A stretch of 39,537 nucleotides of DNA, taken from positions 1 through 39,537 of the forward strand of contig JAFSGU010000067.1 of the NCBI GenBank assembly GCA_017440665.1, in the 5' to 3' direction. The DNA is from Clostridia bacterium. Its GTDB lineage: Bacteria; Bacillota; Clostridia; Oscillospirales; CAG-272. Numbering within the stretch: position 1 is the stretch's first letter; each line of letters starts with the position of its first letter. Of the stretch, positions 17,894-26,878 are shown piece by piece. Position numbers and translations under genes: made by a program. The notes under the pieces are model-generated. The model had not been told where the DNA came from. It saw nothing but the letters and a program-made list of their open reading frames with translations, and did no database searches.

Positions 17894-20650
17894 TTAGTAT
17901 CTGCCCATCTTCTCGTAAGGTATACTGTGGAAATCCGCGTCCTGACGGATCCTGTAGTCACCTACGGCGGGATTTACGAAGATGGGGTTTTCATCGAGGC
18001 CGAACTCAACGTTTCCTTCGGATACGTTGTCAAATCTATCGTGATCCGCAAGCTCGGCACCGAAAGTGTAGTTGTTTCTGATGTAATTGATCATTTTGAA
18101 ACCGCATTCCAGCTCGTCTATTCTTGCAGGATCGTAGTGATAGTTGAACATGAGAGGCCAACGCTCACGCCAGAGTTCGTAACCTTCGTCACCTTCCTTA
18201 GGAAGATTCTGAAGATATCTGTAGAACTTTGCACCCTGATAATTTCCGGATATCTCGCCGTTTTCGTCGATATACTGATTGAGACCGGGTGTGGTCATCA
18301 CGAAGTCGCCTTTATATTCGGAAACCGTATTGATGATAACGTTGTCATGCACGTCGTTGTCACGTCCGTCGTGGAGCGTAACTGCATGGATACCGCCGTT
18401 GAAGAAGATGTTGCCATAGATCTGCTGACCGCAGCTATAGTCGTCAACGTAGAATCCATATGCAGCTGCGCCTATCTGCGCAACGGTACCGGTGATGTTC
18501 ATGAACAGGTTGTAACGAACGATATTGTCTCGGTACATGGTGTTGCCGATACAGTAGACCGCACCGTAGTCCTGTGTCGTTTTCATCATTGAGTCAAATA
18601 CGTTGTACTGAATGATCGTGTCGAGACAGTTACCGTAACGCACGGCACCGTGAGCACCGTCTCTGAACTCGTTATGCTCGATTATACATCCGACGTCATC
18701 GTTGACTCTCAGTGCCTGAGACCAATACTCGGAAAGTCCGAAGTCGTGGAAAATGTTGTTTCTGAATACGTTTTCTGCGGAGATGATATTGCTGCGGTCG
18801 GCGTCGGAGATGATGAAAACACCGCCGTCAACGAAGTTATGCACGTCGGAATTAATGAATGTAAAGTGATTTACACCTTCACCGCGAATAGCGTAATGAC
18901 CGCCGATGTTGGCAAAAACACATCTGTCATACGTTGTATAGTCGGCATTGCTATGTATCATGGTATCTGCACAGCCGTTGAATTCAAGACCGATAAATCT
19001 GATATGATCGGCACCCTCGTTCAGAGTGATCATAGTTCCGTCGGTACAGAATGTGTATCTTCCGACGGGATTGTAAACGTAGAGTGTTTCGGTTTCTCTA
19101 TCGATCCAGTATTCTCCCTGCATATCCATGAATTCAGGAAGGTTATAGAAGAATATCTTGGTGTCCATTCTGCCTGCTTTTGCAAATCCGCCATGCTCCT
19201 TAAGATTACCTTCGGGCATGTCGGGCATAAGGTCCTCGTCCCTTTCGGTATAAACGAAGAGCTCATTTGTTTCGGGATCGAAATATTTTGCCTCAAATCT
19301 GTTGAAGGTATATCCGGTGAGAAGCATTCCCTTGAACATCATACCGTCAATTTTCGAGAATTTTTTCACCTTGTCTGCAAGAGTGCCGAGAAGCTTGATC
19401 GACTGTGTTCTGTCTGAAGCCTCGGTTACAAGATTTGAATAATAATAGTCCTGTCCCAGACTGTTTTTGTTAAGATCTCTTGCAAGCCAGATAAGACCGT
19501 CGACCTCGCTGAAGAGATAATTTGAAGCCTTCAGCTCACCGGGAAGGATGCCCTTAAAACTAAGCTTTTTGATCATATTTACGGATCCGGCGGGGAACAT
19601 AGCGGCTTCTGTGTCGCTGATCGGTACGAAATCGTCGGCGTGAAGAATACTGCCGTTTGAGAAGATAACGTCACCGTCGCCGTATTTGCAGTAGGTTACG
19701 GGGATGCTTTCACTGCCGCTGTCATCTGCCGTGAACTGCACGTTATCAAGACTGCCGTAATTACCTGCCTTGAATGCAACGACGATTCCATCCTTGGCGG
19801 TCTTTTTTAACTCGCGGACCTTTTTTCTTGCTCCGTCGAGAGTTGCAAGAGGCTTGTCCTTAGTTCCGGGGTTTGTGTCAAGTCCGTCTACCGCAACGTA
19901 TATGTCTGCGTCATCAACGGGAGCGTAGGGTATCTCGGTATACGTGCTCATGATCTTGGGTGTTTCGTAAGCTATCAGATATTCAAAGCTTGCTGTGTTG
20001 TATCGCTGGATCATGATGGCAAACTCAGCGCGGGTAGCAAGATCTGTGGGGGAGAGGGTGGCAGTACTGCCGTTTTTCTTTCCCGTGATGATGCCGGTAC
20101 CTGCAGTCCACTTGAATTCCTTTTCAGCCCAGCTTGCCACTTTACCTGCATCGGAGAAGCTGTCAAGAGACGTCGTGTTTTTTGCGGTGTCAACGTGACA
20201 GTACGCCGCGTAGCGGGCGAACATGGCAGCCAGCTCCTGACGGGTGATGTTGCGGTCCGCCGAGAAGATGGGGTCTCCCCATTCGTCATATCCGGTACCT
20301 GTTACCACATTGCTGTCGTAAGCCCATGAGGCGGCTGTTGCGTAGTATTCGTCGCCGTTTATATCTGCGAATGCATCGGAATATATACCTGCGGGAGCGC
20401 CGTCGTTACGGTAGAGAACGGTAACGACCATACCGCGGGTAAGGTTCATCATGGGCGAGAACTTAGTGCCGTCTCCCGTGCCGTTCATAAGTCCTGCCGC
20501 ATAGGTGTACGCAACAGCATCGGAATACCACTCTCCCTCTTTAACGTCCGTGAAGGGGAGCGCGTCTTCAGCAGAGCTTACACTCGTGATGCCGCAGCTG
20601 AGCATCATCAGAATAGCGAGCAGAGCCGAAATAATTCTTGTCGTTTTCAT
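17894..20650 (-). CDS. Gene 7: SLH-anchored beta-helix (GH141-like) surface protein, outlying subfamily B
   Basis: 918 residues, AAAGGAGAC before the ATG. Signal peptide about 1-27, SLH motifs about 32-81, 96-151 and 165-217. After SLH3 the linker is short (TASFEYLIAYETP), unlike the DDAREFTY linker of most members. The module opens VAVDGLDTNPGTKDKPL at about 252. The middle is subfamily B-like but diverged (GMLLTGYTFNRFEAKYFD in place of GMLRTGW). GEYWIDRETETLYVYNP is at 512-528 and coils run about 545-775. HNEFRDGAHGAV and TTQDYGAVY carry the conserved positions; the invariant aspartates are D694 and D736 (YVDD), 42 apart. It ends in IPYEKMGRY, close to the canonical family end. Stop codon TAA next to repeat copy 2. 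Confidence 0.94.
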   Translation of the reverse strand: MKTTRIISALLAILMMLSCGITSVSSAEDALPFTDVKEGEWYSDAVAYTYAAGLMNGTGDGTKFSPMMNLTRGMVVTVLYRNDGAPAGIYSDAFADINGDEYYATAASWAYDSNVVTGTGYDEWGDPIFSADRNITRQELAAMFARYAAYCHVDTAKNTTSLDSFSDAGKVASWAEKEFKWTAGTGIITGKKNGSTATLSPTDLATRAEFAIMIQRYNTASFEYLIAYETPKIMSTYTEIPYAPVDDADIYVAVDGLDTNPGTKDKPLATLDGARKKVRELKKTAKDGIVVAFKAGNYGSLDNVQFTADDSGSESIPVTYCKYGDGDVIFSNGSILHADDFVPISDTEAAMFPAGSVNMIKKLSFKGILPGELKASNYLFSEVDGLIWLARDLNKNSLGQDYYYSNLVTEASDRTQSIKLLGTLADKVKKFSKIDGMMFKGMLLTGYTFNRFEAKYFDPETNELFVYTERDEDLMPDMPEGNLKEHGGFAKAGRMDTKIFFYNLPEFMDMQGEYWIDRETETLYVYNPVGRYTFCTDGTMITLNEGADHIRFIGLEFNGCADTMIHSNADYTTYDRCVFANIGGHYAIRGEGVNHFTFINSDVHNFVDGGVFIISDADRSNIISAENVFRNNIFHDFGLSEYWSQALRVNDDVGCIIEHNEFRDGAHGAVRYGNCLDTIIQYNVFDSMMKTTQDYGAVYCIGNTMYRDNIVRYNLFMNITGTVAQIGAAAYGFYVDDYSCGQQIYGNIFFNGGIHAVTLHDGRDNDVHDNVIINTVSEYKGDFVMTTPGLNQYIDENGEISGNYQGAKFYRYLQNLPKEGDEGYELWRERWPLMFNYHYDPARIDELECGFKMINYIRNNYTFGAELADHDRFDNVSEGNVEFGLDENPIFVNPAVGDYRIRQDADFHSIPYEKMGRY

Positions 20651-20688
20651 TGGTCTGTCTCCTTTAAAAACAGTTATGATATACTGTT

Positions 20689-20717
20689 ATTATACCTGCA
20701 AACTGCGTTAAAGTCAA
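20689..20717 (-). promoter_or_regulatory. Promoter of gene 7
   Basis: TTGACT (20712-20717), 17 bp, TATAAT (20689-20694) on the minus strand. Confidence 0.9.
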
Positions 20718-20720
20718 GCT

Positions 20721-20747
20721 TATTTGTTCGGTTTCACCAAACAAATA
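20721..20747 (-). promoter_or_regulatory. Operator-like dyad upstream of gene 7
   Basis: Arms 20721-20732 and 20736-20747 match at 11 of 12 positions around TTC. The centre is 17 bp upstream of the -35 edge, as at gene 2. Confidence 0.58.
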
Positions 20748-20773
20748 TCCTGTGCCAAGGGCACAGGATATTT
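20743..20773 (-). terminator. Terminator-like hairpin after gene 8
   Basis: A 14-bp stem (20743-20756 with 20760-20773, loop AAG). Relative to the gene 3 terminator, one stem pair has changed on both sides (CCTGTGCC with GGCACAGG versus CCCGTGCC with GGCACGGG). Confidence 0.72.
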
Positions 20774-20904
20774 ACAGTTTACAGTTATGTGCTTTGCTCT
20801 CGCAAAGCGTTACAGTACTTCGTGCGTTATGAGTTGAGGCAACCACCAACGGTGCGAAGCATCTCATAACTCATAGTTTCCCCGCAGGGGAATCATAACT
20901 CATC
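20774..20904. repeat. Intergenic multi-hairpin repeat, copy 3
   Basis: It contains GCTTTGC/GCAAAGC, a GGTGC-GAA-GCATC stem with one G-T pair and TTCCCC-GCA-GGGGAA, interspersed with GTTATGAG and CATAACTC words. Closest to copy 1. It starts directly at the TAA of gene 8. Confidence 0.83.
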
Positions 20905-23658
20905 TTAGTATCTGCCGATCTTGTCGAACTGATTATCGGCAAACTTTGAAGTATCCGTGATGGTGTAGTCACCGTGTGTGGGGTCTGCGAAGAAGGGATT
21001 CTCATCGAGACCGTATGCAACGGTTCCGTCCTTCACAGCGAACATTTCGTAGTACTCGCCGTAATCCATTGATTTATCTTTGTTGATTACCGCATTGTTT
21101 GTGATGTACTGAACGGTGTGGAAGATACACTTGGGATCATCAATGTCAGCAGGGTCAAAGCTGTAGCTGAACATATCGGGCCAACGTGTTTTCCATGTGT
21201 CGTAATGCTCGCTTCCGGGCTTGGGAAGACCTGTTATTCTCTCGTAGAATACACTTGCCTCAAGCTCTGCCTTGATAGCCGCGGGATCGTCATTTGCCTC
21301 AAGAATGCCGTAGAGACCGGGGTTGTGCATGATAAAGTCGCCTGAGTAGTTTTCCTTGGTGTTGATAACCACGTTGTCGTGTACTCTGTTGTCACGGCCG
21401 CCGTTAAAGGTCACAGCGTGTGCGCCTGCATCGTAGAAGATGTTGTAGCAGATCTCCTGACCGCTGGTGTTATCATCAAGGTAAACGCCGTATACGGCAG
21501 CATTTGTACGGATGTTTCGGAAAATGTTGTAGCGGATGATATTGTCACGGTCGGTTACAGAGTTGTAGGTGTACACAGCACCGTAGTCCTCCGTGGTGGT
21601 CATCATGTTGTCGAATATATTGTATTCGATCTGGAGACCGATACATCTGTCCCATCTGATTGCCGCGTGACTTCCGTTTACGAATTCGTTGTGCGCGACC
21701 TTTGAGTCAACGGTACACTCAAGGGCAACAGCCTCGGAGGTGTACTGGGGAAGTCCGAAATCGTGGAAGTAGTTGTTTTCGATCACCAGATTGGTGGGGA
21801 TCAGGGGACGGAGAGAATCGTAGCTGGAGTCGATCTCGATACCCTTGCAAACGAAACCGTAGAACTCGCAGTTTACAACTGTGAATTCGGTCACGTCATA
21901 CTGGAAAATGTCTCTGATAACAGCGTCGCCCGCAACGTTTCCGAAGGTACATCCGTCAAAGGTGAGATGTGTACCGCCAACCTCGAAGGTAGTACCGGTG
22001 TTGCCGATGAAGTCGAGATGAGAGAAGGTGATATAGTCCATGTCGTCGAGGTACAGATGCTGAGAACCCGTTGCAACGAAAATGTCCTCATAAGGCTTAT
22101 ACATGTAAAGAGTATTTGTTGCGGGGTTGAACCAGTACTCGTCGACAGAGTCGATCTGGTCGGAAAGGTTGCTGAAGAATACGGTGTCGGTCATTCTGTC
22201 CTCGTCAGCGAGGGGGTATGAGCCGAGACCGGAGTGGTTGAAGTGAGCGTTTTCAAAGTCGAAGGTAAGGATGTGTGTTTCCTTGTCGTAGCTCTTAACG
22301 GGGAACGTGTCCACGATCCATCCTGTGCGGAGGAAGCCTGTGACCTTCATGCCTTCTACGGTGCGGAAGCTTTCCACGATAGCGGGAAGACCCAGCTGAA
22401 GCTCGATGCTTGCAAGAGGATCATGGGTGGTGGTCATGTTGGCATAGCTTCTGTCGGTGCCGTCGGAGGACTTGTTGGGGATCCTTGCCTCATGACAAAG
22501 ACCTGTTTCACGGAAGAAAATACTGTTCTGAGTAACCTTGTCGGACTTACCGTCAAGGCATACCTTGTATACCTTGGAGGTGTCCACGTTTCCGAGGAGG
22601 TAGTAGTCGCTCTCATCAACGGGAACGAATTCATCCTTTCTTATGGACGTACCTTCCTCAAACACAACGTCTCCGTCGCCGTAAGCGCAGTAGATGATCT
22701 TGCGATCAGCGCTTCCGCTGTCTGCAGCTTCAAACTTTATGTCACCGATACCGCCGTAGTTACCTGCCTTGAAAGCTACTACGATCTTGCCGTCAGCGCC
22801 TGCTTCAAGAGTACGTACCATGTTCTTGGCAGCCTCAAAGGTAGCAAGAGGCTTCTCCTTTGTTCCGGGGTTGGTGTCAAGGCCGTCGGTAGCTACGTAG
22901 ATATCCGCATCCTCTACGGGAAGATATTCCTTCTCGGTGAAATGAGACTTTTCAACGGGAGCTGTATACGCGAGCTTGTAGGTGAAGACTCTTTCAGCAT
23001 CCTTGTCGTTAAATCTCTTGATGATGGTGGCAAACTCAGCACGGGTAGCAAGATCCTCGGGGGACAGAGTAGCAGAAGCGCCTGTGCCCTTACCTGTGAT
23101 AATGCCTGTGCCCGCAGCCCACTTGAATGTGTCAGATGCCCATGATGCGACCTTGCCTGCGTCGGGGAAGGTGCTGATGTCTGCAGTATCCTTGGCGGTG
23201 TCAACGTGGCAGTATGCCGCATAACGTCCGATCATGGTAGCAAGCTCCTGACGGGTGATGTTACGGTCGGGAGAGAAGAGGGGATCGCCCCATTCGTCAG
23301 TGCCCGTGCCTGTAACGATACCCTCGGCAAGTGCCCATGCAGCGGGAGTTTCATAGTACGTTTCCGGCGCAACGTCAACGAACTTGTTGGAGTAAGCGCC
23401 CTTGGGAGCGCCGTCGTTACGGTAGAGAACGGTAACGACCATACCGCGGGTAAGGTTCATCATGGGAGAGAACTTTGTTCCGTCTCCCGTACCGTTCATA
23501 AGACCTGCGGCGTAGGTGTAAGCCACAGCATCGTAGTACCACTCACCCTCGACAACGTCGGTGAAGGGGAGAGCGGATTTCGCCGAAATGCCTGTAATGC
23601 ATACGCTCACAAGCATGAGTGCAGCAAGCACGGCTGAAAGAAGTTTTTTTGCGTTCAT
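20905..23658 (-). CDS. Gene 8: SLH-anchored beta-helix (GH141-like) surface protein, subfamily B
   Basis: 917 residues. An ATG nine codons upstream is in frame, but AAGGAGAC and the signal peptide (MNAKKLLSAV onward) select the start at 23658. SLH motifs about 31-80, 95-150 and 164-216. The module from about 252 opens VATDGLDTNPGTKEKPL. CHEARIPN and GFLRTGWIVDTFPVKSYD mark subfamily B, then DEYWFNPATNTLYMYKP at 506-522 (N replaces the usual D after W-F). Coils run about 540-765, with HNEFVNGSHAAI and TTEDYGAVY. The invariant aspartates are D691 and D728 (YLDD), 37 apart. The C-terminal part has WPDMFSYSFDPADID, TVQYITNN and VAYGLDENPFF and ends in DKIGRY. It is most like genes 3 and 5. Stop codon TAA. 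Confidence 0.94.
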   Translation of the reverse strand: MNAKKLLSAVLAALMLVSVCITGISAKSALPFTDVVEGEWYYDAVAYTYAAGLMNGTGDGTKFSPMMNLTRGMVVTVLYRNDGAPKGAYSNKFVDVAPETYYETPAAWALAEGIVTGTGTDEWGDPLFSPDRNITRQELATMIGRYAAYCHVDTAKDTADISTFPDAGKVASWASDTFKWAAGTGIITGKGTGASATLSPEDLATRAEFATIIKRFNDKDAERVFTYKLAYTAPVEKSHFTEKEYLPVEDADIYVATDGLDTNPGTKEKPLATFEAAKNMVRTLEAGADGKIVVAFKAGNYGGIGDIKFEAADSGSADRKIIYCAYGDGDVVFEEGTSIRKDEFVPVDESDYYLLGNVDTSKVYKVCLDGKSDKVTQNSIFFRETGLCHEARIPNKSSDGTDRSYANMTTTHDPLASIELQLGLPAIVESFRTVEGMKVTGFLRTGWIVDTFPVKSYDKETHILTFDFENAHFNHSGLGSYPLADEDRMTDTVFFSNLSDQIDSVDEYWFNPATNTLYMYKPYEDIFVATGSQHLYLDDMDYITFSHLDFIGNTGTTFEVGGTHLTFDGCTFGNVAGDAVIRDIFQYDVTEFTVVNCEFYGFVCKGIEIDSSYDSLRPLIPTNLVIENNYFHDFGLPQYTSEAVALECTVDSKVAHNEFVNGSHAAIRWDRCIGLQIEYNIFDNMMTTTEDYGAVYTYNSVTDRDNIIRYNIFRNIRTNAAVYGVYLDDNTSGQEICYNIFYDAGAHAVTFNGGRDNRVHDNVVINTKENYSGDFIMHNPGLYGILEANDDPAAIKAELEASVFYERITGLPKPGSEHYDTWKTRWPDMFSYSFDPADIDDPKCIFHTVQYITNNAVINKDKSMDYGEYYEMFAVKDGTVAYGLDENPFFADPTHGDYTITDTSKFADNQFDKIGRY

Positions 23659-23701
23659 TTGTTTTGTCTCCTTACAAAAAGTCAATTTTTACGCATAATT
23701 T

Positions 23702-23730
23702 ATTATATCACACAACAAACCCTAAGTCAA
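23702..23730 (-). promoter_or_regulatory. Promoter of gene 8
   Basis: TTGACT (23725-23730), 17 bp, TATAAT (23702-23707) on the minus strand. Confidence 0.9.
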
Positions 23731-23759
23731 ACGAATTCGTATGGTTATATGAAACAAAT

Positions 23760-23782
23760 ATCCCCCGCTGTCAGCGGGGGAT
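23760..23782 (-). terminator. Terminator-like hairpin after gene 9
   Basis: A 10-bp stem (23760-23769 with 23773-23782, loop GTC), followed on the minus strand by ATTTGTTTCATAT. It lies 60 bp past the stop codon, further than in most spacers without the repeat; nothing is recognised in between. Confidence 0.75.
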
Positions 23783-23842
23783 AAGATGATTATTTTGTGC
23801 TTTTTGCCGAGTATGCCTCAACGTGGACCTAATATGTGAATA

Positions 23843-26614
23843 TTAGTATCTGCCGATCATGCTGAAATGGTTGTCTGCAAATCCGCAGCCGTCTTTGATG
23901 CCGTAGTCACCCAATGCAGGATTTTTGAACACGGGATTTTCAGTACGCTTGTATACGTTGTTGTTATTGTACGTACCGCAAGCAAGGGACTCTGCGTAAA
24001 CATCGAATTCATTTTCGATGGATATGTTGTTAACAACGGTATTGTTGGGCGTGAATACGCTGTTAGGATTACCGACGTTTGCAGGGTCAAGATCTATTTT
24101 GTAGTTGGAAGCGCATTTTTCTTTCCAAATGCTGTAGTACGGAGAATCCTCTCTCGGAAGCAGGGACGTATACTGTGACGTGTACTCCGTGTCGTTCGTT
24201 TCGAATATATTGAGGATCCTATCCGTGCTGTAGTTTATCACTACGGGATTACTGTCGATCATCGCGTTATCGTGAATGTTGTGGTCGCGACCTCCATTTG
24301 TCAGAATTGCATTTGCTACGTTGTAGAATACGTTTCCGTAGATCTCAGTATCGTTTTCCATGTCGTCAAGGTAAATACCCATGGTACCGCCGGGAAGCTC
24401 GGGAGTTATGTTTTCAAACAGATTGTAACGGATGACGTTAACGGGACCTACCATGCCGCGTCCGTTGTGGATAGCACCGCCGTCGGCAGAATTGACCATG
24501 CAGTGGTGGATGTAGTTGTATTCGATAGTAACGTCGTGGCTGTCCCTGCCGAAGGAGATGGCGTGACGGGATGCATTATAAAATTCGTTATGCGCGATCC
24601 TTGCTCCGATAACGTTGGAAAGAAGCTTTACAGCGGCAACGTCGGAATGAATATCAACGAGAGAAACGTCATGGAAAAGATTGTTTTCTACAACGATATT
24701 CTGGCTTTCAAGCGCCATGTAATCGTAGTCTGCGCGATTGCCGACACCGATTCCGTTGATTGCCAGACCGTAGCCTGAGAAATACGCAAATTCGGAATTC
24801 TTAACGGTAAAGTCAAGACAGCGGCTTATATGAAAACCGTCATTACCGGAAACGTATGAGATATTACATCTGTCAACAGTTACGTTGTCGCAGTGATCAA
24901 GCACGAAGGGACTTGCGGTGGTGCAACGGAAGTTAAGGTTCACGAAGTTCATGTGACTTGCATGGTCTGCTCTTACAAACGTACCTGCAGTTGCGATATA
25001 ATAATCATTTTCGGGGGCGTAAACGTAGAGAGTATTGGTTTCCCGGTCGATCCAGTATTCGCCCTTGAAGTCAAGCTCCTCGGAAACGTTGTTTATGTAT
25101 ATCTTGGTCTGACCGCCTACAAGTGCGTAGAAGCCCCACGGGGGTCTGCCGTCGTATATAGCAATGCCTGTGTTTTTGTCGTAGTCTGTGATAGTGAATA
25201 CATCCTGATGCCAAACCTTGGAGATGTAACCACAAAGCTGAACACCGTTGAGAGAGGAATATGAGTCCAGTTTTTCTTTGATAACACGGGTGAGCTGTAT
25301 TCTGTCCTGATAAAGGTGAGAATCAGTCTGCTCTGCCGTAAAGCCAGTATTATTGTGTTCGATCAGTTCTTCGTAGGTCAAGTCGCTTGTGGGGAGCAGC
25401 ACGAACTGTGAGAAGCCAGGATAGTAGATGTCTGCAAGTCCTTCCTTATTGGGAGTTCGGGCTAAGGTACAGAACTGACCGTCGGTGAAGAGGGTACTGG
25501 AGGAATTTACTGAGTCTCCTCCGGGAAGAGTTGAAAGGTCTACCTTCTTGATGTCGGATATCACTTTGCTGTTGAAGCGACCGGGATCATCACTTTCATC
25601 GAGAGGCTTGAATTCGGTCTTGGAAATATAAAGACCGTTTGTGAAGTATACCTCATCGTCTCCGTATGCGCAGTAAGTGATGGGAGACTCCGCAGTACCG
25701 CTGTCAGCAGACGTCATTTCGACACTTGTAATGCCATAGTCTCCGCCCATGAACGCAACCTTGCGCTCGCCGTTCTTTTTGACCTCGCGTATCTTTTTAA
25801 CAGCCGCCTCAAAGGTAGCAAGAGGTTTTTCAATGGTACCGGGATTGTTGTCGTTACCGTCTACAGCTACGTAGATGTCCGCATCTGTTACGAGGGGATA
25901 ATCGGGTTCTGTATACAGACTCTGCACCATAGGGGGATTGTATTTCACGGAATATTCAAAGGGAAGGGTCTTGAAACGGTGGAAGATAGTTGCAAACTGT
26001 GAGCGCGTTGCGGTATCGGTTGGTGAGAGGGTCTTGCCGCTTCCCGTACCCGTGATAAGTCCGCATGAAACTGCCCACGTCATGGCAGCCTTTGCCCAGT
26101 CCGCAACGGAAGAGTTGTCGGTGAACTTGTCAAGAGTTGTGTCATTCTCGGTGATAACGCCCTTGTAATCCGCATAGCGGATGAACATGGTTGCAAGCTC
26201 TTGGCGGGTGATGATGCGGTCGGGTGAGAAGTAGGGGTCGCCCCAATCGTCAAAACCCGTGCCGTTGACGATGCCTTGTTTAAATGCCCATTCAGCAGCG
26301 TCGGAATAGTACAGTCCTTCAGCCACGTCAAGAAGCGCGCCTGTAAACTTGTTACTGGGAGAGCGCTCTGCACGGTAGATAACGGTAACTACCATGCCGC
26401 GGGTAAGACCCGTGTTTGGGGAAAACTTCGTTCCGTCACCCGTGCCGTTCATAAGTCCGTTTTCATAAACGTACTTTACAGCATCGTAGTACCATTCACC
26501 CTCGGGAGTGTCGGTGAAGGGAAGCTTTTCTTCAGCGGAACTTACGCCGGTAACGCATACGCCGAGAAGCATTACCGCGGCGAGAAGGGCCGAAAGAATT
26601 TTTGTGAATTTCAT
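23843..26614 (-). CDS. Gene 9: SLH-anchored beta-helix (GH141-like) surface protein, subfamily A
   Basis: 923 residues, AAGGAGAC before the ATG. Signal peptide about 1-27, SLH motifs about 32-81, 95-151 and 163-213. SLH1 reads TRGMVVTVIYR; SLH3 (GTGSGKTLSPTDTATRSQF) is close to gene 4 and not to the other subfamily A members. The module from about 248 opens VAVDGNDNNPGTIEKPL and carries the subfamily A segment, including GYISKVWHQD at 462-471 and GEYWIDRETNTLYVYAP at 518-534. Coils run about 550-790. The markers are HNEFYNASRHAI and NSADGGAIHNGR, where H replaces the usual Y. The invariant aspartates are D711 and D750 (YLDD), 39 apart. The C-terminal linker (IDLDPANVGNP) differs from genes 2 and 12. 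It ends in MIGRY, stop TAA, no repeat downstream. Its signal-peptide DNA is nearly identical to that of gene 11. Confidence 0.94.
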   Translation of the reverse strand: MKFTKILSALLAAVMLLGVCVTGVSSAEEKLPFTDTPEGEWYYDAVKYVYENGLMNGTGDGTKFSPNTGLTRGMVVTVIYRAERSPSNKFTGALLDVAEGLYYSDAAEWAFKQGIVNGTGFDDWGDPYFSPDRIITRQELATMFIRYADYKGVITENDTTLDKFTDNSSVADWAKAAMTWAVSCGLITGTGSGKTLSPTDTATRSQFATIFHRFKTLPFEYSVKYNPPMVQSLYTEPDYPLVTDADIYVAVDGNDNNPGTIEKPLATFEAAVKKIREVKKNGERKVAFMGGDYGITSVEMTSADSGTAESPITYCAYGDDEVYFTNGLYISKTEFKPLDESDDPGRFNSKVISDIKKVDLSTLPGGDSVNSSSTLFTDGQFCTLARTPNKEGLADIYYPGFSQFVLLPTSDLTYEELIEHNNTGFTAEQTDSHLYQDRIQLTRVIKEKLDSYSSLNGVQLCGYISKVWHQDVFTITDYDKNTGIAIYDGRPPWGFYALVGGQTKIYINNVSEELDFKGEYWIDRETNTLYVYAPENDYYIATAGTFVRADHASHMNFVNLNFRCTTASPFVLDHCDNVTVDRCNISYVSGNDGFHISRCLDFTVKNSEFAYFSGYGLAINGIGVGNRADYDYMALESQNIVVENNLFHDVSLVDIHSDVAAVKLLSNVIGARIAHNEFYNASRHAISFGRDSHDVTIEYNYIHHCMVNSADGGAIHNGRGMVGPVNVIRYNLFENITPELPGGTMGIYLDDMENDTEIYGNVFYNVANAILTNGGRDHNIHDNAMIDSNPVVINYSTDRILNIFETNDTEYTSQYTSLLPREDSPYYSIWKEKCASNYKIDLDPANVGNPNSVFTPNNTVVNNISIENEFDVYAESLACGTYNNNNVYKRTENPVFKNPALGDYGIKDGCGFADNHFSMIGRY

Positions 26615-26655
26615 CTTTTGTCTCCTTAAATAAAATTACATATTACGCTGTATTT

Positions 26656-26684
26656 ATTATACAGTACAGCGGTATATTTGTCAA
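26656..26684 (-). promoter_or_regulatory. Promoter of gene 9
   Basis: TTGACA (26679-26684), 17 bp, TATAAT (26656-26661) on the minus strand: full consensus. A second dyad, CGCTGTA-N12-TACAGCG (26646-26671), brackets the -10 box. Confidence 0.92.
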
Positions 26685-26717
26685 GGATATTTGTACGGTT
26701 ACACCATACAAATATCC
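26685..26717 (-). promoter_or_regulatory. Operator-like dyad upstream of gene 9
   Basis: Arms 26685-26699 and 26703-26717 match at 14 of 15 positions around TAC. Compared with the gene 2 dyad, one T-A pair has become A-T in both arms at once, so symmetry is kept while sequence changes. The centre is 17 bp upstream of the -35 edge. Confidence 0.62.
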
Positions 26718-26740
26718 CCTGCCAACGGCAGGGGATATTT
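26710..26740 (-). terminator. Terminator-like hairpin after gene 10
   Basis: A perfect 14-bp stem (26710-26723 with 26727-26740, loop AAC) that shares its AAATATCC side with the dyad upstream of gene 9. Confidence 0.72.
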
Positions 26741-26878
26741 TGAGTTATCAGTTATGAGTTTTGCTTTCGCAAAACGTTATGGGTCTGCACGGCAGACGTT
26801 ATGAGATATAGGACAGCTTATAACGATGCGAAGCATACCATAACTCATAGCTTTCCCGCAGGGAAACCATAACTTATC
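26741..26878. repeat. Intergenic multi-hairpin repeat, copy 4
   Basis: Four hairpins in a row: GTTTTGC/GCAAAAC (26758-26775), GTCTGC/GCAGAC (26783-26797), ATGC/GCAT (26826-26836) and TTTCCC/GGGAAA (26852-26866), with GTTATG or CATAAC words between them. Nearly identical to copies 5 and 6. Confidence 0.87.
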
